From Microbacteriaceae bacterium 3FA27C10 (GTDB lineage Bacteria; Actinomycetota; Actinomycetes; Actinomycetales; Microbacteriaceae), in the NCBI GenBank assembly GCA_005502775.1, contig SCNI01000034.1, forward strand, positions 1 through 36,836: a stretch of DNA of 36,836 bases, written 5' to 3'. Each line of letters begins with the position of its first letter. Within the stretch, counting starts at the first letter, position 1. Under the pieces are notes generated by a model. That model had not been told where the DNA came from. It did not search any database and saw nothing but the letters and a program-made list of their open reading frames with translations. The translations under genes were made by a program, and so were the position numbers. Below are positions 16,911 through 27,364 of this stretch, one piece after another.

Positions 16911-16934
16911 GAGGTATCGGTCTCGCTAGAAGGG

Positions 16935-18923
<1,989 letters not shown>

Positions 18924-18960
18924 TCAACGTCGTGCCCTCCGGCCGGGCAGGCGACCCTTA

Positions 18961-18969
18961 ATTCTATCA
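18961..18969 (-). promoter_or_regulatory. Extended -10 promoter of gyrBA
   Basis: On the minus strand TGATAGAAT matches the extended -10 form TGN-TATAAT with one mismatch. It would place the transcription start about 45 nt before gyrB. No clear -35 is seen, consistent with an extended -10. An 8-bp inverted repeat (18989-19024) sits immediately upstream. Confidence 0.55.
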
Positions 18970-18988
18970 AAGGAAGGGTGGGAATCGG

Positions 18989-19024
18989 CCCTTGAACGGC
19001 CCGCTGAGCGATTTATTTCAAGGG
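18989..19024. repeat. Inverted repeat between the DUF721 gene and gyrB
   Basis: CCCTTGAA (18989-18996) and TTCAAGGG (19017-19024) are perfect 8-bp arms 20 bp apart, located between the recF-DUF721 end and the gyrB promoter. It could fold as a weak terminator for the upstream genes, but no T run follows. It could equally be an operator for gyrBA, since the near arm lies about 20 bp upstream of the -10. Confidence 0.5.
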
Positions 19025-19043
19025 GATGACCACATTTGCCCTG

Positions 19044-19526
19044 TCAGCCGTAGGTATCGCGAGGACCGCGCCCTGGAATCGATCTGGAGCCCCGTTTCCA
19101 GGACGGGGCGTGGGGCGCTTCGAAGCGGATCGACTCGATGCCGGCCTCGGGAAACTTCTGAGCGATCGTCGTCATGATCATCACGCGCATGTGCCGCAGC
19201 TGCGTCGCCCAGGCCGTCGAGTCGCACTGCACGGTGAGAACGGCGTCGGTGATCCCCGTCGGAGTGCTGTGCTCGGCGGTCTCCGGCCCGGCGATCTCGG
19301 CCCACGCGAGCAGTAGGTCGGACTTCGCGAGAGAAGAGGTCCAGCCGAGCTCGCTCGAGAGCGACGACATGATGTCGCCCAGACCATGCGGGTCGCGTCC
19401 GAGGCCGTAGGGCACGCTCTCCTCGTCCGAGCTGCGGGACTTGCGGGCCCGCCATCGTGCCGCGCGGGCATCCGCACTGCCGAACGCGGCCTTGAGTCGC
19501 AGGTAGACGTTCTGTGATTCGCTCAT
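19044..19526 (-). CDS. DUF721 family protein
   Basis: A 160-residue basic protein of the DUF721 family found between recF and gyrB in Actinobacteria (M. tuberculosis Rv0004). The domain covers about residues 50-135, with WAEIAGPETAEHSTPTGI and the central LTVQCDSTAWATQLRHM. Basic Arg/Lys/Ser segments at both ends would suit nucleic-acid binding. A DnaA- or gyrase-linked role has been suggested for relatives, but I treat the function as unknown. Its ATG overlaps the recF stop by 4 bp. Confidence 0.85.
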   Translation of the reverse strand: MSESQNVYLRLKAAFGSADARAARWRARKSRSSDEESVPYGLGRDPHGLGDIMSSLSSELGWTSSLAKSDLLLAWAEIAGPETAEHSTPTGITDAVLTVQCDSTAWATQLRHMRVMIMTTIAQKFPEAGIESIRFEAPHAPSWKRGSRSIPGRGPRDTYG

Positions 19527-20728
19527 GTCGCCGGCCCCGTATCGGCCGTCACCGGGTCGGCCGCATCCGGATCCTCGACGATGGTTCCCGCCGAGATGCG
19601 CACGGTGTGCGCCGTGAGCTCGGCCGGGACGTCGTCGTAGACCGCGGCCGTGATGAGAACCTGCTCATAGCCCTTCACTGCATCCGCGAGCCGGCCGCGC
19701 CGGCGCTGGTCGAGTTCGGCGAACACGTCGTCGAGGATGACGATGGGGTCGCCCGACACCGAATCGGCCCGGAGCAGTTCGGCGCAGGAGAGTTTGAGGG
19801 CGAGCGCGAACGACCACGACTCGCCATGGCTCGCATAGCCTTTCGCGGGCAGTCCGTTCAGGCGGAACAGCACGTCGTCGCGATGCGGCCCGCAAAGGGT
19901 GATTCCGCGGTCGCGCTCGGCCCGGCGCACCTTCTCGAGCGCCGCACGGAACCATTCTGCGAGCTGCTCGCGCGAGGGCCGGGCTCCGAGGCCGACGAGT
20001 GGTCCGTCGTCATCGGCTTCCGGGTGGTCGGAGAGGATGCTCAGCATCACGTCGATCGTGGGCTCCTGGTCGGAGCCCGCCACCGCCTGGTAGGCCTCTC
20101 TCACGAAGGGGCCGAGAGCATCCACGATGCCGATGCGCTCCCACATGATCTCGGAGCCCAGTTCTACGAGGCGCTCGTTCCACAGCTCGAGGGTGGAGAG
20201 GTTCGCATCCTTCAATCCGGATGCTCGCGCCGACTTCAAGAGGGCGTTGCGCTGCTTGAGCACCCGGTCGTAGTCCGCGAAGACGCCGAGGAGCCGGGGG
20301 GTCTTGGCAGCCAGGAGCGCGTCGACGAAGCGTCGGCGTGTGGACGGTTCGCCGCGGATGAGCGCGAGGTCCTCGGGGGCGAACAGCACGGTCGAGATGT
20401 AGCGCGGCAGCTCCCTGGGCTTGATGGCCGAGCGGTTCACCTGCGCACGATTGGCGCCGCTGCGATTGAGCTGCAGCTCCACCAGGATCTCCCGGCCGTC
20501 GTACTCGAGTCGAGCACGAACGACCGCGGAGTCCTCGGTGGAGCGGATGAGTGCCTGGTCGTTCGACACCCGGTGGGACCCGAGGCTCGAGAGGTACCCG
20601 AGCGACTCCACCAGGTTCGTCTTGCCCTGCCCGTTGCTGCCGACGAACAGGTTCGGGCCGGGCTGCAGCGCGACTTCGGCCGAACGGTAGTTGCGGAAGT
20701 CGGTGAGGCTCAGGTGCCGAACGAACAC
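19523..20728 (-). CDS. recF: RecF: DNA replication and repair ATPase
   Basis: A 401-residue SMC-like ATPase that loads RecA at single-strand gaps. Visible features are the N-terminal LTDFRNYRS motif, the Walker A GSNGQGKTNLVE (about residues 31-42), RPSREQ in the middle, a signature region GESWSFALALKLS, and the Walker B VILDDVFAELD. The start is GTG, 12 bp after the gnd stop. The coding sequence is complete. Confidence 0.96.
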   Translation of the reverse strand: MFVRHLSLTDFRNYRSAEVALQPGPNLFVGSNGQGKTNLVESLGYLSSLGSHRVSNDQALIRSTEDSAVVRARLEYDGREILVELQLNRSGANRAQVNRSAIKPRELPRYISTVLFAPEDLALIRGEPSTRRRFVDALLAAKTPRLLGVFADYDRVLKQRNALLKSARASGLKDANLSTLELWNERLVELGSEIMWERIGIVDALGPFVREAYQAVAGSDQEPTIDVMLSILSDHPEADDDGPLVGLGARPSREQLAEWFRAALEKVRRAERDRGITLCGPHRDDVLFRLNGLPAKGYASHGESWSFALALKLSCAELLRADSVSGDPIVILDDVFAELDQRRRGRLADAVKGYEQVLITAAVYDDVPAELTAHTVRISAGTIVEDPDAADPVTADTGPAT

Positions 20729-20740
20729 GCGGTGATCGGG

Positions 20741-21628
<888 letters not shown>

Positions 21629-21659
21629 GACCGTCTCCTTGTGTGTGAGAGAAGTGGAG

Positions 21660-21683
21660 CGGATGCCGAGGTTTGGGCATCCG
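21660..21683. repeat. Hairpin between dnaN and gnd
   Basis: CGGATGCC (21660-21667) and GGCATCCG (21676-21683) pair over 8 bp with an 8-nt loop, 8 bp after the dnaN stop. It may weakly terminate or process the dnaN message. It contains the GGATGC/GCATCC hexamer that recurs through the window. Confidence 0.55.
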
Positions 21684-21691
21684 TGGCTCGC

Positions 21692-22837
21692 CTAGCGCAG
21701 CAGTAGGTTCGGCTGCAGGAGGTATTTGTAGTCGTCGGACCCCGGCTGGTCCTTCGACGACTGGCTCGTGATGAGGACCGGTCCCGGCTTGTTCGGGTTG
21801 TCGGTCTTCGTGAACGAGATCCGCACGAACTCCGAGTGCACGGCGCCGAGACCGTCGAGGAGGAATTGCGGCTTGAGTGACACCACGGTGTCCTGCCCCG
21901 TCAGCAGTGCGTCGATCGACTCGGAGGCCTGGGCGTTCTCGGAGCCGATGGCCTCCAATGTCACGCCGTCGATCGTGAAGGTGAAGCGCAAGGCCGCCTC
22001 GCGCTCGAGCACGAGTGACACACGCTTGGTGGCTTCGATCAGGTCGGCCGTGTTGATGACCGCGTAGTTGTCGACGGTCTCGGGGAACAGCCGCTTGACC
22101 GGCGGGAAGTTGCCCTTGATGAGCAAGGTGGTGACGGTCTTCTTGTCGGCCTTGAAGGCGATGAGCTCGCGGTCGTCCGAATTCGTGATGGCCACGGAGA
22201 TGGTGCCCGCGTTGCCGAAGGTCTTGCCGACTTCCTGCAGGGTGCGGGCCGGTACCAACGCGGTGGCGGTGACGGTTCCGGAGTCGTTCGAGTCCCAGTC
22301 GATGTTGCGCACGGCCACGCGATAGCGGTCGGTGGCGACGAGCGAGATGCTGTTCTCGGTGACCTCCAGCTGCACCCCGGTGATCACCGGGGTGACGTCG
22401 TCGCGCGAGGCGGCGACCGCGACCTGCGAGACGGCGGCGGCGAACTGGTCAGCCGGCAGCAGTCCCGACTCGGCGCCCACCTGGGGAAGTGTGGGGTACT
22501 CCTCGACCGGCATGCTCAGCAGAGTGAAGCGAGCCGAGCCGCAGCGAACCACGATGCGCGAGTCCTCGGTGCTGAACTGCACCGGGGCGTTGGGCAGGCG
22601 GTTGGCGATGTCGGAGAGCAGGCGTCCCGACACCAGGATCACGCCCGCCTCCTCGACGTCGGCCGAGATCTGCGTCTGTGCAGAGACCTCGTAGTCGAAC
22701 GACGAGAGTGTGAGGCCGTCGGCGGTCGCCTCGATCAGCACGCCGCTCAGGATCGGGAGCGTGGTGCGTTGAGGCAGGAGCTTCACGGCGAACGACACTG
22801 CTTCGCTGAAGACGTCTCGGTTTACTTGGAACTTCAC
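21692..22837 (-). CDS. dnaN: DNA polymerase III beta sliding clamp
   Basis: A 381-residue processivity clamp made of three similar beta-clamp domains of about 120-130 residues. The N-terminus MKFQVNRDVFSEAVSF and the C-terminal YLLQPNLLLR, which forms part of the protein-binding pocket, are typical of actinobacterial DnaN. The start is GTG with AGAGGTGA close upstream. It lies downstream of dnaA across part of oriC, as in most Gram-positive chromosomes. Confidence 0.98.
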   Translation of the reverse strand: MKFQVNRDVFSEAVSFAVKLLPQRTTLPILSGVLIEATADGLTLSSFDYEVSAQTQISADVEEAGVILVSGRLLSDIANRLPNAPVQFSTEDSRIVVRCGSARFTLLSMPVEEYPTLPQVGAESGLLPADQFAAAVSQVAVAASRDDVTPVITGVQLEVTENSISLVATDRYRVAVRNIDWDSNDSGTVTATALVPARTLQEVGKTFGNAGTISVAITNSDDRELIAFKADKKTVTTLLIKGNFPPVKRLFPETVDNYAVINTADLIEATKRVSLVLEREAALRFTFTIDGVTLEAIGSENAQASESIDALLTGQDTVVSLKPQFLLDGLGAVHSEFVRISFTKTDNPNKPGPVLITSQSSKDQPGSDDYKYLLQPNLLLR

Positions 22838-22977
22838 GAAGTCACCTCTGTCGGCAATAGAGACCTTGAGTCGCTCAATGCTATCGGGTGGAGCCGAGGC
22901 TGCCGGGTGACCTCTGCGGAGTAGAGGTTGTCGGATGTGATTTCCCTTAAGGATGGTTTCTTAATCTTCTTAACCTC

Positions 22978-22994
22978 TGTGGATATGTGGATAA
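22978..22994 (-). promoter_or_regulatory. Overlapping pair of DnaA boxes
   Basis: TGTGGATAT (22978-22986) and TGTGGATAA (22986-22994) are head-to-tail boxes sharing one base. The second is a perfect TTATCCACA on the minus strand; the first has one mismatch. They directly border the AT-rich stretch, a suitable place to begin DnaA filament growth. Confidence 0.8.
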
Positions 22995-23142
22995 CTCTGT
23001 TTAAAGCGCCTGATCACCGGGAACTACACGCGTGTGAGTTGTTGGCCGAGTGTGAAGGGCGTGTGTGCTGGGCTGAACCGGCGCTGAACGCTGCGCGAAC
23101 GATTCCACATGCGAGCCGCACTGATCAACAGTCGCGGGGATG

Positions 23143-23174
23143 TTATCCACAGAGATTTCACAATCTGTGGACAA
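23143..23174. promoter_or_regulatory. Inverted pair of DnaA boxes next to the dnaA stop
   Basis: TTATCCACA (23143-23151, perfect) and TGTGGACAA (23166-23174, reading TTGTCCACA on the other strand, the common actinobacterial form) face each other across 14 bp. They end 16 bp before the dnaA stop codon. Confidence 0.8.
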
Positions 23175-23190
23175 CGGTGCCAGGAAGCGC

Positions 23191-24609
23191 TCAGGCACTC
23201 TTGTAGCGCTGGTTGTGCTTGATGCGATTGGAGATCTCGGTGACCTGGTTGTAGATCGACCGCTTCTCGGTCATCAGCTTGCCGATCTTGTTGTTGGCGT
23301 ACATCACGGTGGTGTGGTCGCGGCCGCCGAAGAGCTGTCCGATCTTGGGCAGCGAGAGGCTCGTCATCTCGCGGCAGAGGTACATGGCGATCTGGCGGGC
23401 AGTTGCGATGGCCTGGGAGCGGCTTGAACCGTAGAGATCGTCGACAGAGAGCTTGAAGTACTCGGCAGTGTGGTTGATGATGTCGACCGGCGCGATGACG
23501 TTGTCGTCGTCGAGGGTGATGAGGTCTTTGAGCACGGTCTGCACGAGGGCCATGTCGACCGGGGTGCGGTTCAGGCTCGCAAAGGCGGTGACGCGGATGA
23601 GCGTTCCCTCGAGTTCGCGCACGTTGCTCGAGACCTTGGTGGCCATGAATTCGAGGATGTCGTCGGGCACCCGCAGCCTCTCGCTCTGAGCCTTCTTGCG
23701 GAGGATGGCGATGCGGGTCTCGAGGTCGGGTGTCTGCACATCCGTGATCAGGCCCCACTCGAAGCGGGTACGCATCCGGTCCTCGAAGCCCGTGAGGTGC
23801 TTCGGCGGGAGGTCGGAGGTGATCACCACCTGCTTGTTGTGGTCGTGCAGGGTGTTGAAGGTGTGGAAGAAGGCTTCTTGGGTCTCGGCCTTGCCCTGCA
23901 GGAACTGGATGTCGTCGATCAGCAGCAGGTCGATGTCGCGGTAGCGCGAGTGGAAGGCGGCGCCGCGGTTGTTGGCGATCGAGTTGATGAAGTCGTTGGT
24001 GAACTCCTCGGAGCTCACGTATCTCACGCGTACCCCGGGGTAGAGGCTTATCGCGTAGTGGCCGATGGCGTGCAGGAGGTGCGTCTTGCCGAGGCCGGAG
24101 TCGCCGTAGATGAAGAGCGGGTTGTAGGCCTTGGCCGGCGCTTCGGCCACGGCGACCGCTGCGGCATGCGCGAAGCGGTTCGAGCCGCCGATCACGAAGT
24201 TGTCGAAGCTGTACTTCGGGTTGAGCCTGGTGTCGTTGTTGCGGAGGGGGCCGACCGTCTCCTGAACGGGCACGACGGCCTCGACATAGACCGGCTCGGG
24301 AGAGGGGTCCGTGACGGTCACGGTCTCGTAGCCGTCGATGTCGGGATTCACCACGACTGAGAAGCTGTTGACGGCGAGCTGGGCGTCCAGGGTGCCGAGG
24401 GCGCTGAGCAGCGAGGGGCGAACGCGTTGTTCGAGCATGTCGCGGGTGAAGTCGTTGGGGACTTCGAGGTAGAAGGATCCGCCGAGGATGCCCTTGGGAA
24501 CGACGAGGCCGAGGAAGCCCTTCAGCTGCGGAGTGATGCGTTCATCGGTCGAGAGTGCCTGGAGAACGGTACGCCAGTTGTCTTCCGTCGAACGGGCACC
24601 GTCAGCCAA
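23191..24609 (-). CDS. dnaA: DnaA: chromosomal replication initiator
   Basis: A 472-residue AAA+ initiator that binds DnaA boxes and opens oriC. Domain I (about 1-85) recruits the helicase. A short linker (about 86-130) precedes the ATPase domain with Walker A GDSGLGKT (169-176) and Walker B LLLIDDIQF. The C-terminal DNA-binding domain carries the DnaA signature around SLPKIGQLFGGRDHTTVMYA. I place the start at TTG 24609: it has AGGAG at a 5-nt spacing and gives the usual N-terminus (ADGARSTEDNWRTVL). The frame stays open 14 codons further, to 24651, with no family similarity. The linker is much shorter than in Streptomyces. Confidence 0.96.
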   Translation of the reverse strand: MADGARSTEDNWRTVLQALSTDERITPQLKGFLGLVVPKGILGGSFYLEVPNDFTRDMLEQRVRPSLLSALGTLDAQLAVNSFSVVVNPDIDGYETVTVTDPSPEPVYVEAVVPVQETVGPLRNNDTRLNPKYSFDNFVIGGSNRFAHAAAVAVAEAPAKAYNPLFIYGDSGLGKTHLLHAIGHYAISLYPGVRVRYVSSEEFTNDFINSIANNRGAAFHSRYRDIDLLLIDDIQFLQGKAETQEAFFHTFNTLHDHNKQVVITSDLPPKHLTGFEDRMRTRFEWGLITDVQTPDLETRIAILRKKAQSERLRVPDDILEFMATKVSSNVRELEGTLIRVTAFASLNRTPVDMALVQTVLKDLITLDDDNVIAPVDIINHTAEYFKLSVDDLYGSSRSQAIATARQIAMYLCREMTSLSLPKIGQLFGGRDHTTVMYANNKIGKLMTEKRSIYNQVTEISNRIKHNQRYKSA

Positions 24610-24690
24610 TGGAACTCCTGTCGAACATGATCTGCATCGTCGAACTCGCAAAAGTCCGATTGAACTGCCGTGTGCTGCGCCCCCGCCGGC

Positions 24691-24799
24691 TGTGAATAAC
24701 TGTAGGCAACTAAGCTAGTGACTGCCATGCCGCAGGGCAAGTTCGTTGTATTGGCGGCCCGCGTGTCATACACAGATGTTGTCCACAGACTGTGGATAA
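24691..24799. promoter_or_regulatory. DnaA boxes upstream of dnaA
   Basis: Boxes lie at 24691-24699 (TGTGAATAA, i.e. TTATTCACA), 24779-24787 (TTGTCCACA) and 24791-24799 (TGTGGATAA, i.e. TTATCCACA). The last two form an inverted pair only 3 bp apart. A partial TGTCCACC follows at 24811. The first box would lie within the dnaA leader. Confidence 0.75.
24712..24740 (-). promoter_or_regulatory. Candidate dnaA promoter
   Basis: On the minus strand TTGCCC (complement of 24735-24740) and TAGCTT (complement of 24712-24717) are separated by exactly 17 bp. Both hexamers are imperfect. Transcription would start near 24705, giving a leader of about 95 nt that contains a DnaA box. Confidence 0.35.
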
Positions 24800-24821
24800 T
24801 TGATTCTTTGTGTCCACCGGT

Positions 24822-24850
24822 TTGACCGCAGGCGTTTCAAGCCGTAGTTT
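24822..24850 (+). promoter_or_regulatory. Candidate rpmH promoter
   Basis: TTGACC (24822-24827) and TAGTTT (24845-24850) are separated by 17 bp. Transcription would begin near 24857, leaving about 87 nt before the rpmH ATG. TTGACT also occurs at 24858 and 24912 but without a matching -10. Confidence 0.4.
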
Positions 24851-24943
24851 TAATCAGTTGACTTGTGCGACCAGCCCTTTTCGGTCGTCACCCCTTACTT
24901 CACGATGGACATTGACTGTGCCTGTCGGACACCGGAGATCATT

Positions 24944-25081
24944 ATGAGCAAGAGAACCTTCCAGCCGAACAACCGCCGCCGCGCCAAGGTGCACGGTTTC
25001 CGTCTGCGTATGCGCACGCGTGCCGGCCGCTCCATCCTTTCGGCTCGTCGCCGCAAGGGCCGCACCGAGCTCTCCGCCTAG
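24944..25081 (+). CDS. rpmH: 50S ribosomal protein L34
   Basis: A 45-residue, very basic ribosomal protein of the large subunit. The family pattern is complete: [19 protein letters not shown] at the start, [10 protein letters not shown] in the middle and [11 protein letters not shown] at the end. GGAG lies 6 nt upstream of the ATG. A frame opens further upstream, but L34 proteins begin exactly here. It leads the rpmH-rnpA-yidD-yidC-jag operon. Confidence 0.98.
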   Translation: MSKRTFQPNNRRRAKVHGFRLRMRTRAGRSILSARRRKGRTELSA

Positions 25082-25097
25082 ACCTCTCCCGATCGCG

Positions 25098-25436
25098 GTG
25101 CTGGCCAGAGCCAATCGCATCACACACGGCCGCGACTACCGCGGCACTGTGCGCGGTGGTGCGAAGTTCGTCGGGCCCAACACCGTCACCTACATTCGCG
25201 CATCCGAATCCTCGGATGCGCGTTTCGGGTTCATCGTGGCGAAAACGGTCGGTGTCGCCGTCGTTCGCAATCGTGTGCGTCGGCGCTTGAAGGCGGCGAG
25301 TCACGAGCTACTCCCCCGCGTCTCGCCCGGGGTCGATGTGGTGGTGCGCGCGCTTCCTCAAGCCGGGTCACAGCCTTACCGGGTACTCTTCGAAGAGCTT
25401 TCGCGCTCTCTCAGCAAAGGATCAGTACTCGCATGA
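25098..25436 (+). CDS. rnpA: Ribonuclease P protein component
   Basis: A 112-residue basic protein that assists the RNase P RNA in trimming tRNA 5' ends. It begins LARANRITHGRDYRGTVRGG and contains the conserved core FGFIVAKTVGVAVVRNRVRRRLKAA, given here in two parts: FGFIVAKTVG and VRNRVRRRLKAA, the latter being the RNR motif. The start is GTG, 16 bp after rpmH with no obvious ribosome-binding site, so it may rely on coupling. Its stop overlaps the yidD ATG. A strong hairpin lies within the coding sequence at 25197-25222. Confidence 0.95.
   Translation: MLARANRITHGRDYRGTVRGGAKFVGPNTVTYIRASESSDARFGFIVAKTVGVAVVRNRVRRRLKAASHELLPRVSPGVDVVVRALPQAGSQPYRVLFEELSRSLSKGSVLA
25197..25222. repeat. Perfect hairpin inside rnpA
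   Basis: CGCGCATCCGA (25197-25207) and TCGGATGCGCG (25212-25222) form an 11-bp perfect stem with an ATCC loop, encoding Arg-Ala-Ser-Glu-Ser-Ser-Asp-Ala-Arg. The arms contain the recurring GCATCC/GGATGC hexamer. The encoded segment is a loop region near the start of a conserved strand. Confidence 0.75.
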
Positions 25437-25744
25437 CGTCGGTGGTGACTGCGATCGTGCTGCTCCCCCGCAATCTCGCGGTGCTGCTGCTGCGCGGTTA
25501 CCGCGCCGTCATCTCTCCTCTCTATGGTGACGTGTGCCGGTACTACCCTTCGTGCTCCTCGTACACGATGCAGGCCATCCAGCAGCGGGGCCTGATGGTG
25601 GGCTCGGCGATGGGTGTCTATCGCATCGCCCGTTGCCACCCCTGGGCGAAGGGCGGGGTCGACGACGTCCCCCCGGTTCGCCGACAGAAGTACCGGCTCA
25701 CGCCGTTCGGTTTCGTAGTACCCGCTAGCCACGGAAAGGGCTGA
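25433..25744 (+). CDS. yidD: YidD: membrane protein insertion efficiency factor
   Basis: A 103-residue peripheral membrane protein of the YidD family, thought to help YidC insert proteins. The hallmark segment ISPLYGDVCRYYPSCSSY with three conserved cysteines (two visible in CRYYPSC, a third in ARCHPW) is present, followed by GVYRIARCHPWAKGG. Its ATG is fused to the rnpA stop and yidC follows after 8 bp. Confidence 0.96.
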   Translation: MTSVVTAIVLLPRNLAVLLLRGYRAVISPLYGDVCRYYPSCSSYTMQAIQQRGLMVGSAMGVYRIARCHPWAKGGVDDVPPVRRQKYRLTPFGFVVPASHGKG

Positions 25745-25752
25745 CCCCAACC

Positions 25753-26721
25753 ATGGAAATTCCGTTCCTCGATACGATCCTCTGGCCCATCAAATGGGTA
25801 GTGGAGTTGATCCTGGTCGCCTGGCACTGGTTGTGGACCGCCGTCGGCCTCGACCCGGCTGCCGGTCTCACCTGGGTGCTCTCCATCGTGGGCCTCGTGC
25901 TCGTGGTGCGTGCTGCGCTCATCCCGATCTTCGTGCGACAGATCAAAAGCCAGCGCAAGATGCTGGAAGTGGCGCCGCAGCTGAAGAAGATCCAGGACAA
26001 GTACAAAGGCAAGAAGGACCAGTTCTCGCGAGAGGCCATGTCGCGCGAGACCATGGAACTGTACCGGAAGACCGGCACCAATCCCCTGGCATCCTGTCTG
26101 CCGCTGTTGCTCCAGATGCCCATCTTCTTCAGCCTTTTCTCGGTGCTCAACAACGCCCAGAAGGGCCTCGCCGGCGTCGGCCCGCTGAACGCCGAGCTCG
26201 GCAAGCAGTTCGGCGACGCGACACTGTTCGGCGTCGCTCCCCTGCACGACACCTTCATCGGTTCCTGGAATGCCGGCGGACCCTGGCAGGTCATGGTGAT
26301 CGCAGGTGCGATGGTCGTTCTGATGACCGCGTCGCAGTTCTACACGCAGCTGCAGATCATGGCGAAGAACCAGTCGCCGGAGGCCAAGGCGAGCCCGATG
26401 TTCCGCCAGCAGCGCATCCTGCTCTACATCCTCCCGCTCGTGTTCGTGTTCTCCGGTGTGGCCTTCCCGCTCGGTGTCATGTTCTACTGGCTCACCTCGA
26501 ACCTGTGGACGATGGGCCAGCAGTTCCTCGTGATCCGCAACATGCCGACGCCCGGCAGTGAGGCGGCGAAGGCGCGCGAGGAGCGACTCGCTCGTCGCGG
26601 CAAGCTCGAGCCCACCAAGGGTGCTCCGGCCATCGAATCGATTCCCGAGGCTCCGAAGACCACGCAGCGTCAGCAGCCGGTGAACAAGAACCGTGCCAAG
26701 AAACAAGGTGACAAGAAATGA
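25753..26721 (+). CDS. yidC: YidC/Oxa1 membrane protein insertase
   Basis: A 322-residue insertase that moves proteins from the ribosome or Sec into the membrane. About five hydrophobic segments are visible: near residues 10-30, 34-58, 100-135 and, later, two around 175-195 and 220-255. The conserved arginine for the hydrophilic groove lies in LVVRAALIPIFVRQ. A basic cytoplasmic tail (QQPVNKNRAKKQGDKK), which binds ribosomes in the family, ends the protein. Its TGA overlaps the jag ATG. Confidence 0.96.
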   Translation: MEIPFLDTILWPIKWVVELILVAWHWLWTAVGLDPAAGLTWVLSIVGLVLVVRAALIPIFVRQIKSQRKMLEVAPQLKKIQDKYKGKKDQFSREAMSRETMELYRKTGTNPLASCLPLLLQMPIFFSLFSVLNNAQKGLAGVGPLNAELGKQFGDATLFGVAPLHDTFIGSWNAGGPWQVMVIAGAMVVLMTASQFYTQLQIMAKNQSPEAKASPMFRQQRILLYILPLVFVFSGVAFPLGVMFYWLTSNLWTMGQQFLVIRNMPTPGSEAAKAREERLARRGKLEPTKGAPAIESIPEAPKTTQRQQPVNKNRAKKQGDKK

Positions 26722-27320
26722 GCGATGTGAGCGAGACCACTGAGACCACCGGCGCGGTGGCCACGGACATCCATGACGGCGAGTTCGACACGGCGGGCAT
26801 CGACGCAGCCGAGTCGCATGTCGCGGCTGATGACGAGAGCGCCGCTGCGGATGCGCCGACGGCGTCGCGCCTCGATGACGAGGGCGACGTGGCGGCCGAC
26901 TACATCGAAGAGCTGCTGGACATCTGCGACCTCGACGGCGACATCGACATCGCCGTCAATGACGGCCGGGCCTACATTTCGGTGAACGCCTCTGGCGACA
27001 GCAACCTCCGCATCCTCTCGCGCCCCGACACGGTGGCTGCGTTGCAGGAACTCACGCGCCTTGCTGTGCAGACGAAGACCGGGGAGTTCTCCCGTCTCAT
27101 CCTCGACGTCGGTGGAAGCCGTGAGCAGCGTCAGCGCGAGCTCGAGAACCTCGTCGATGTGGCGATCGCCAAGATCAGCGCGGGGGCCACGGCGGCGGAG
27201 CTTGAGCCGATGTCGTCGTATGAGCGCAAGCTCGTGCATGACATCGTGGCTGCTCGAGGCTTCGTGTCGGAGTCTGAGGGTGAGGGTCGCGACCGTCACA
27301 CCGTCATCTCCCCCGCGTGA
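26718..27320 (+). CDS. jag: Jag/KhpB-like R3H and KH domain RNA-binding protein
   Basis: A 200-residue cytoplasmic protein. The first 55 residues are acidic and disordered (many Asp, Glu, Ala, Thr), and the Firmicute Jag-N domain is missing. A KH-type domain covers about residues 60-130, and a C-terminal R3H domain about 135-200 includes SYERKLVHDIV with the Arg-x3-His signature. It probably binds RNA; in relatives it pairs with KhpA and affects cell wall and division. A perfect parS site starts at the base after its stop codon. Confidence 0.93.
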   Translation: MSDVSETTETTGAVATDIHDGEFDTAGIDAAESHVAADDESAAADAPTASRLDDEGDVAADYIEELLDICDLDGDIDIAVNDGRAYISVNASGDSNLRILSRPDTVAALQELTRLAVQTKTGEFSRLILDVGGSREQRQRELENLVDVAIAKISAGATAAELEPMSSYERKLVHDIVAARGFVSESEGEGRDRHTVISPA

Positions 27321-27336
27321 TGTTTCACGTGAAACA
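27321..27336. other. parS centromere site 1
   Basis: TGTTTCACGTGAAACA is the perfect 16-bp palindromic ParB binding site. It begins directly after the jag TGA and lies 28 bp before rsmG. ParB nucleates here to build the origin-segregation complex. Confidence 0.97.
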
Positions 27337-27364
27337 GTGCTGCTGAGATGGTGACGTCGACACT

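Larger units (their letters stand above)
22838..23190. other. oriC, dnaA-dnaN intergenic part
   Basis: This 353-bp gene-free region between dnaN and dnaA holds four DnaA boxes in two pairs (22978-22994 and 23143-23174) and an AT-rich stretch (about 22936-22976, including CTTAA, TTAATC and TTAACC) that is the best candidate for the unwinding element. Between the box pairs, 23000-23130 has no feature I can name. Gene context and boxes make this the most likely replication start. Confidence 0.85.
24610..24943. other. oriC, dnaA-rpmH intergenic part
   Basis: A 334-bp divergent control region. It contains three DnaA boxes, a candidate dnaA promoter (24712-24740), a candidate rpmH promoter (24822-24850) and no gene. 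DnaA boxes on both sides of the dnaA promoter would allow autoregulation. Boxes here and on the other side of dnaA suggest a bipartite origin, an inference. Confidence 0.7.
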
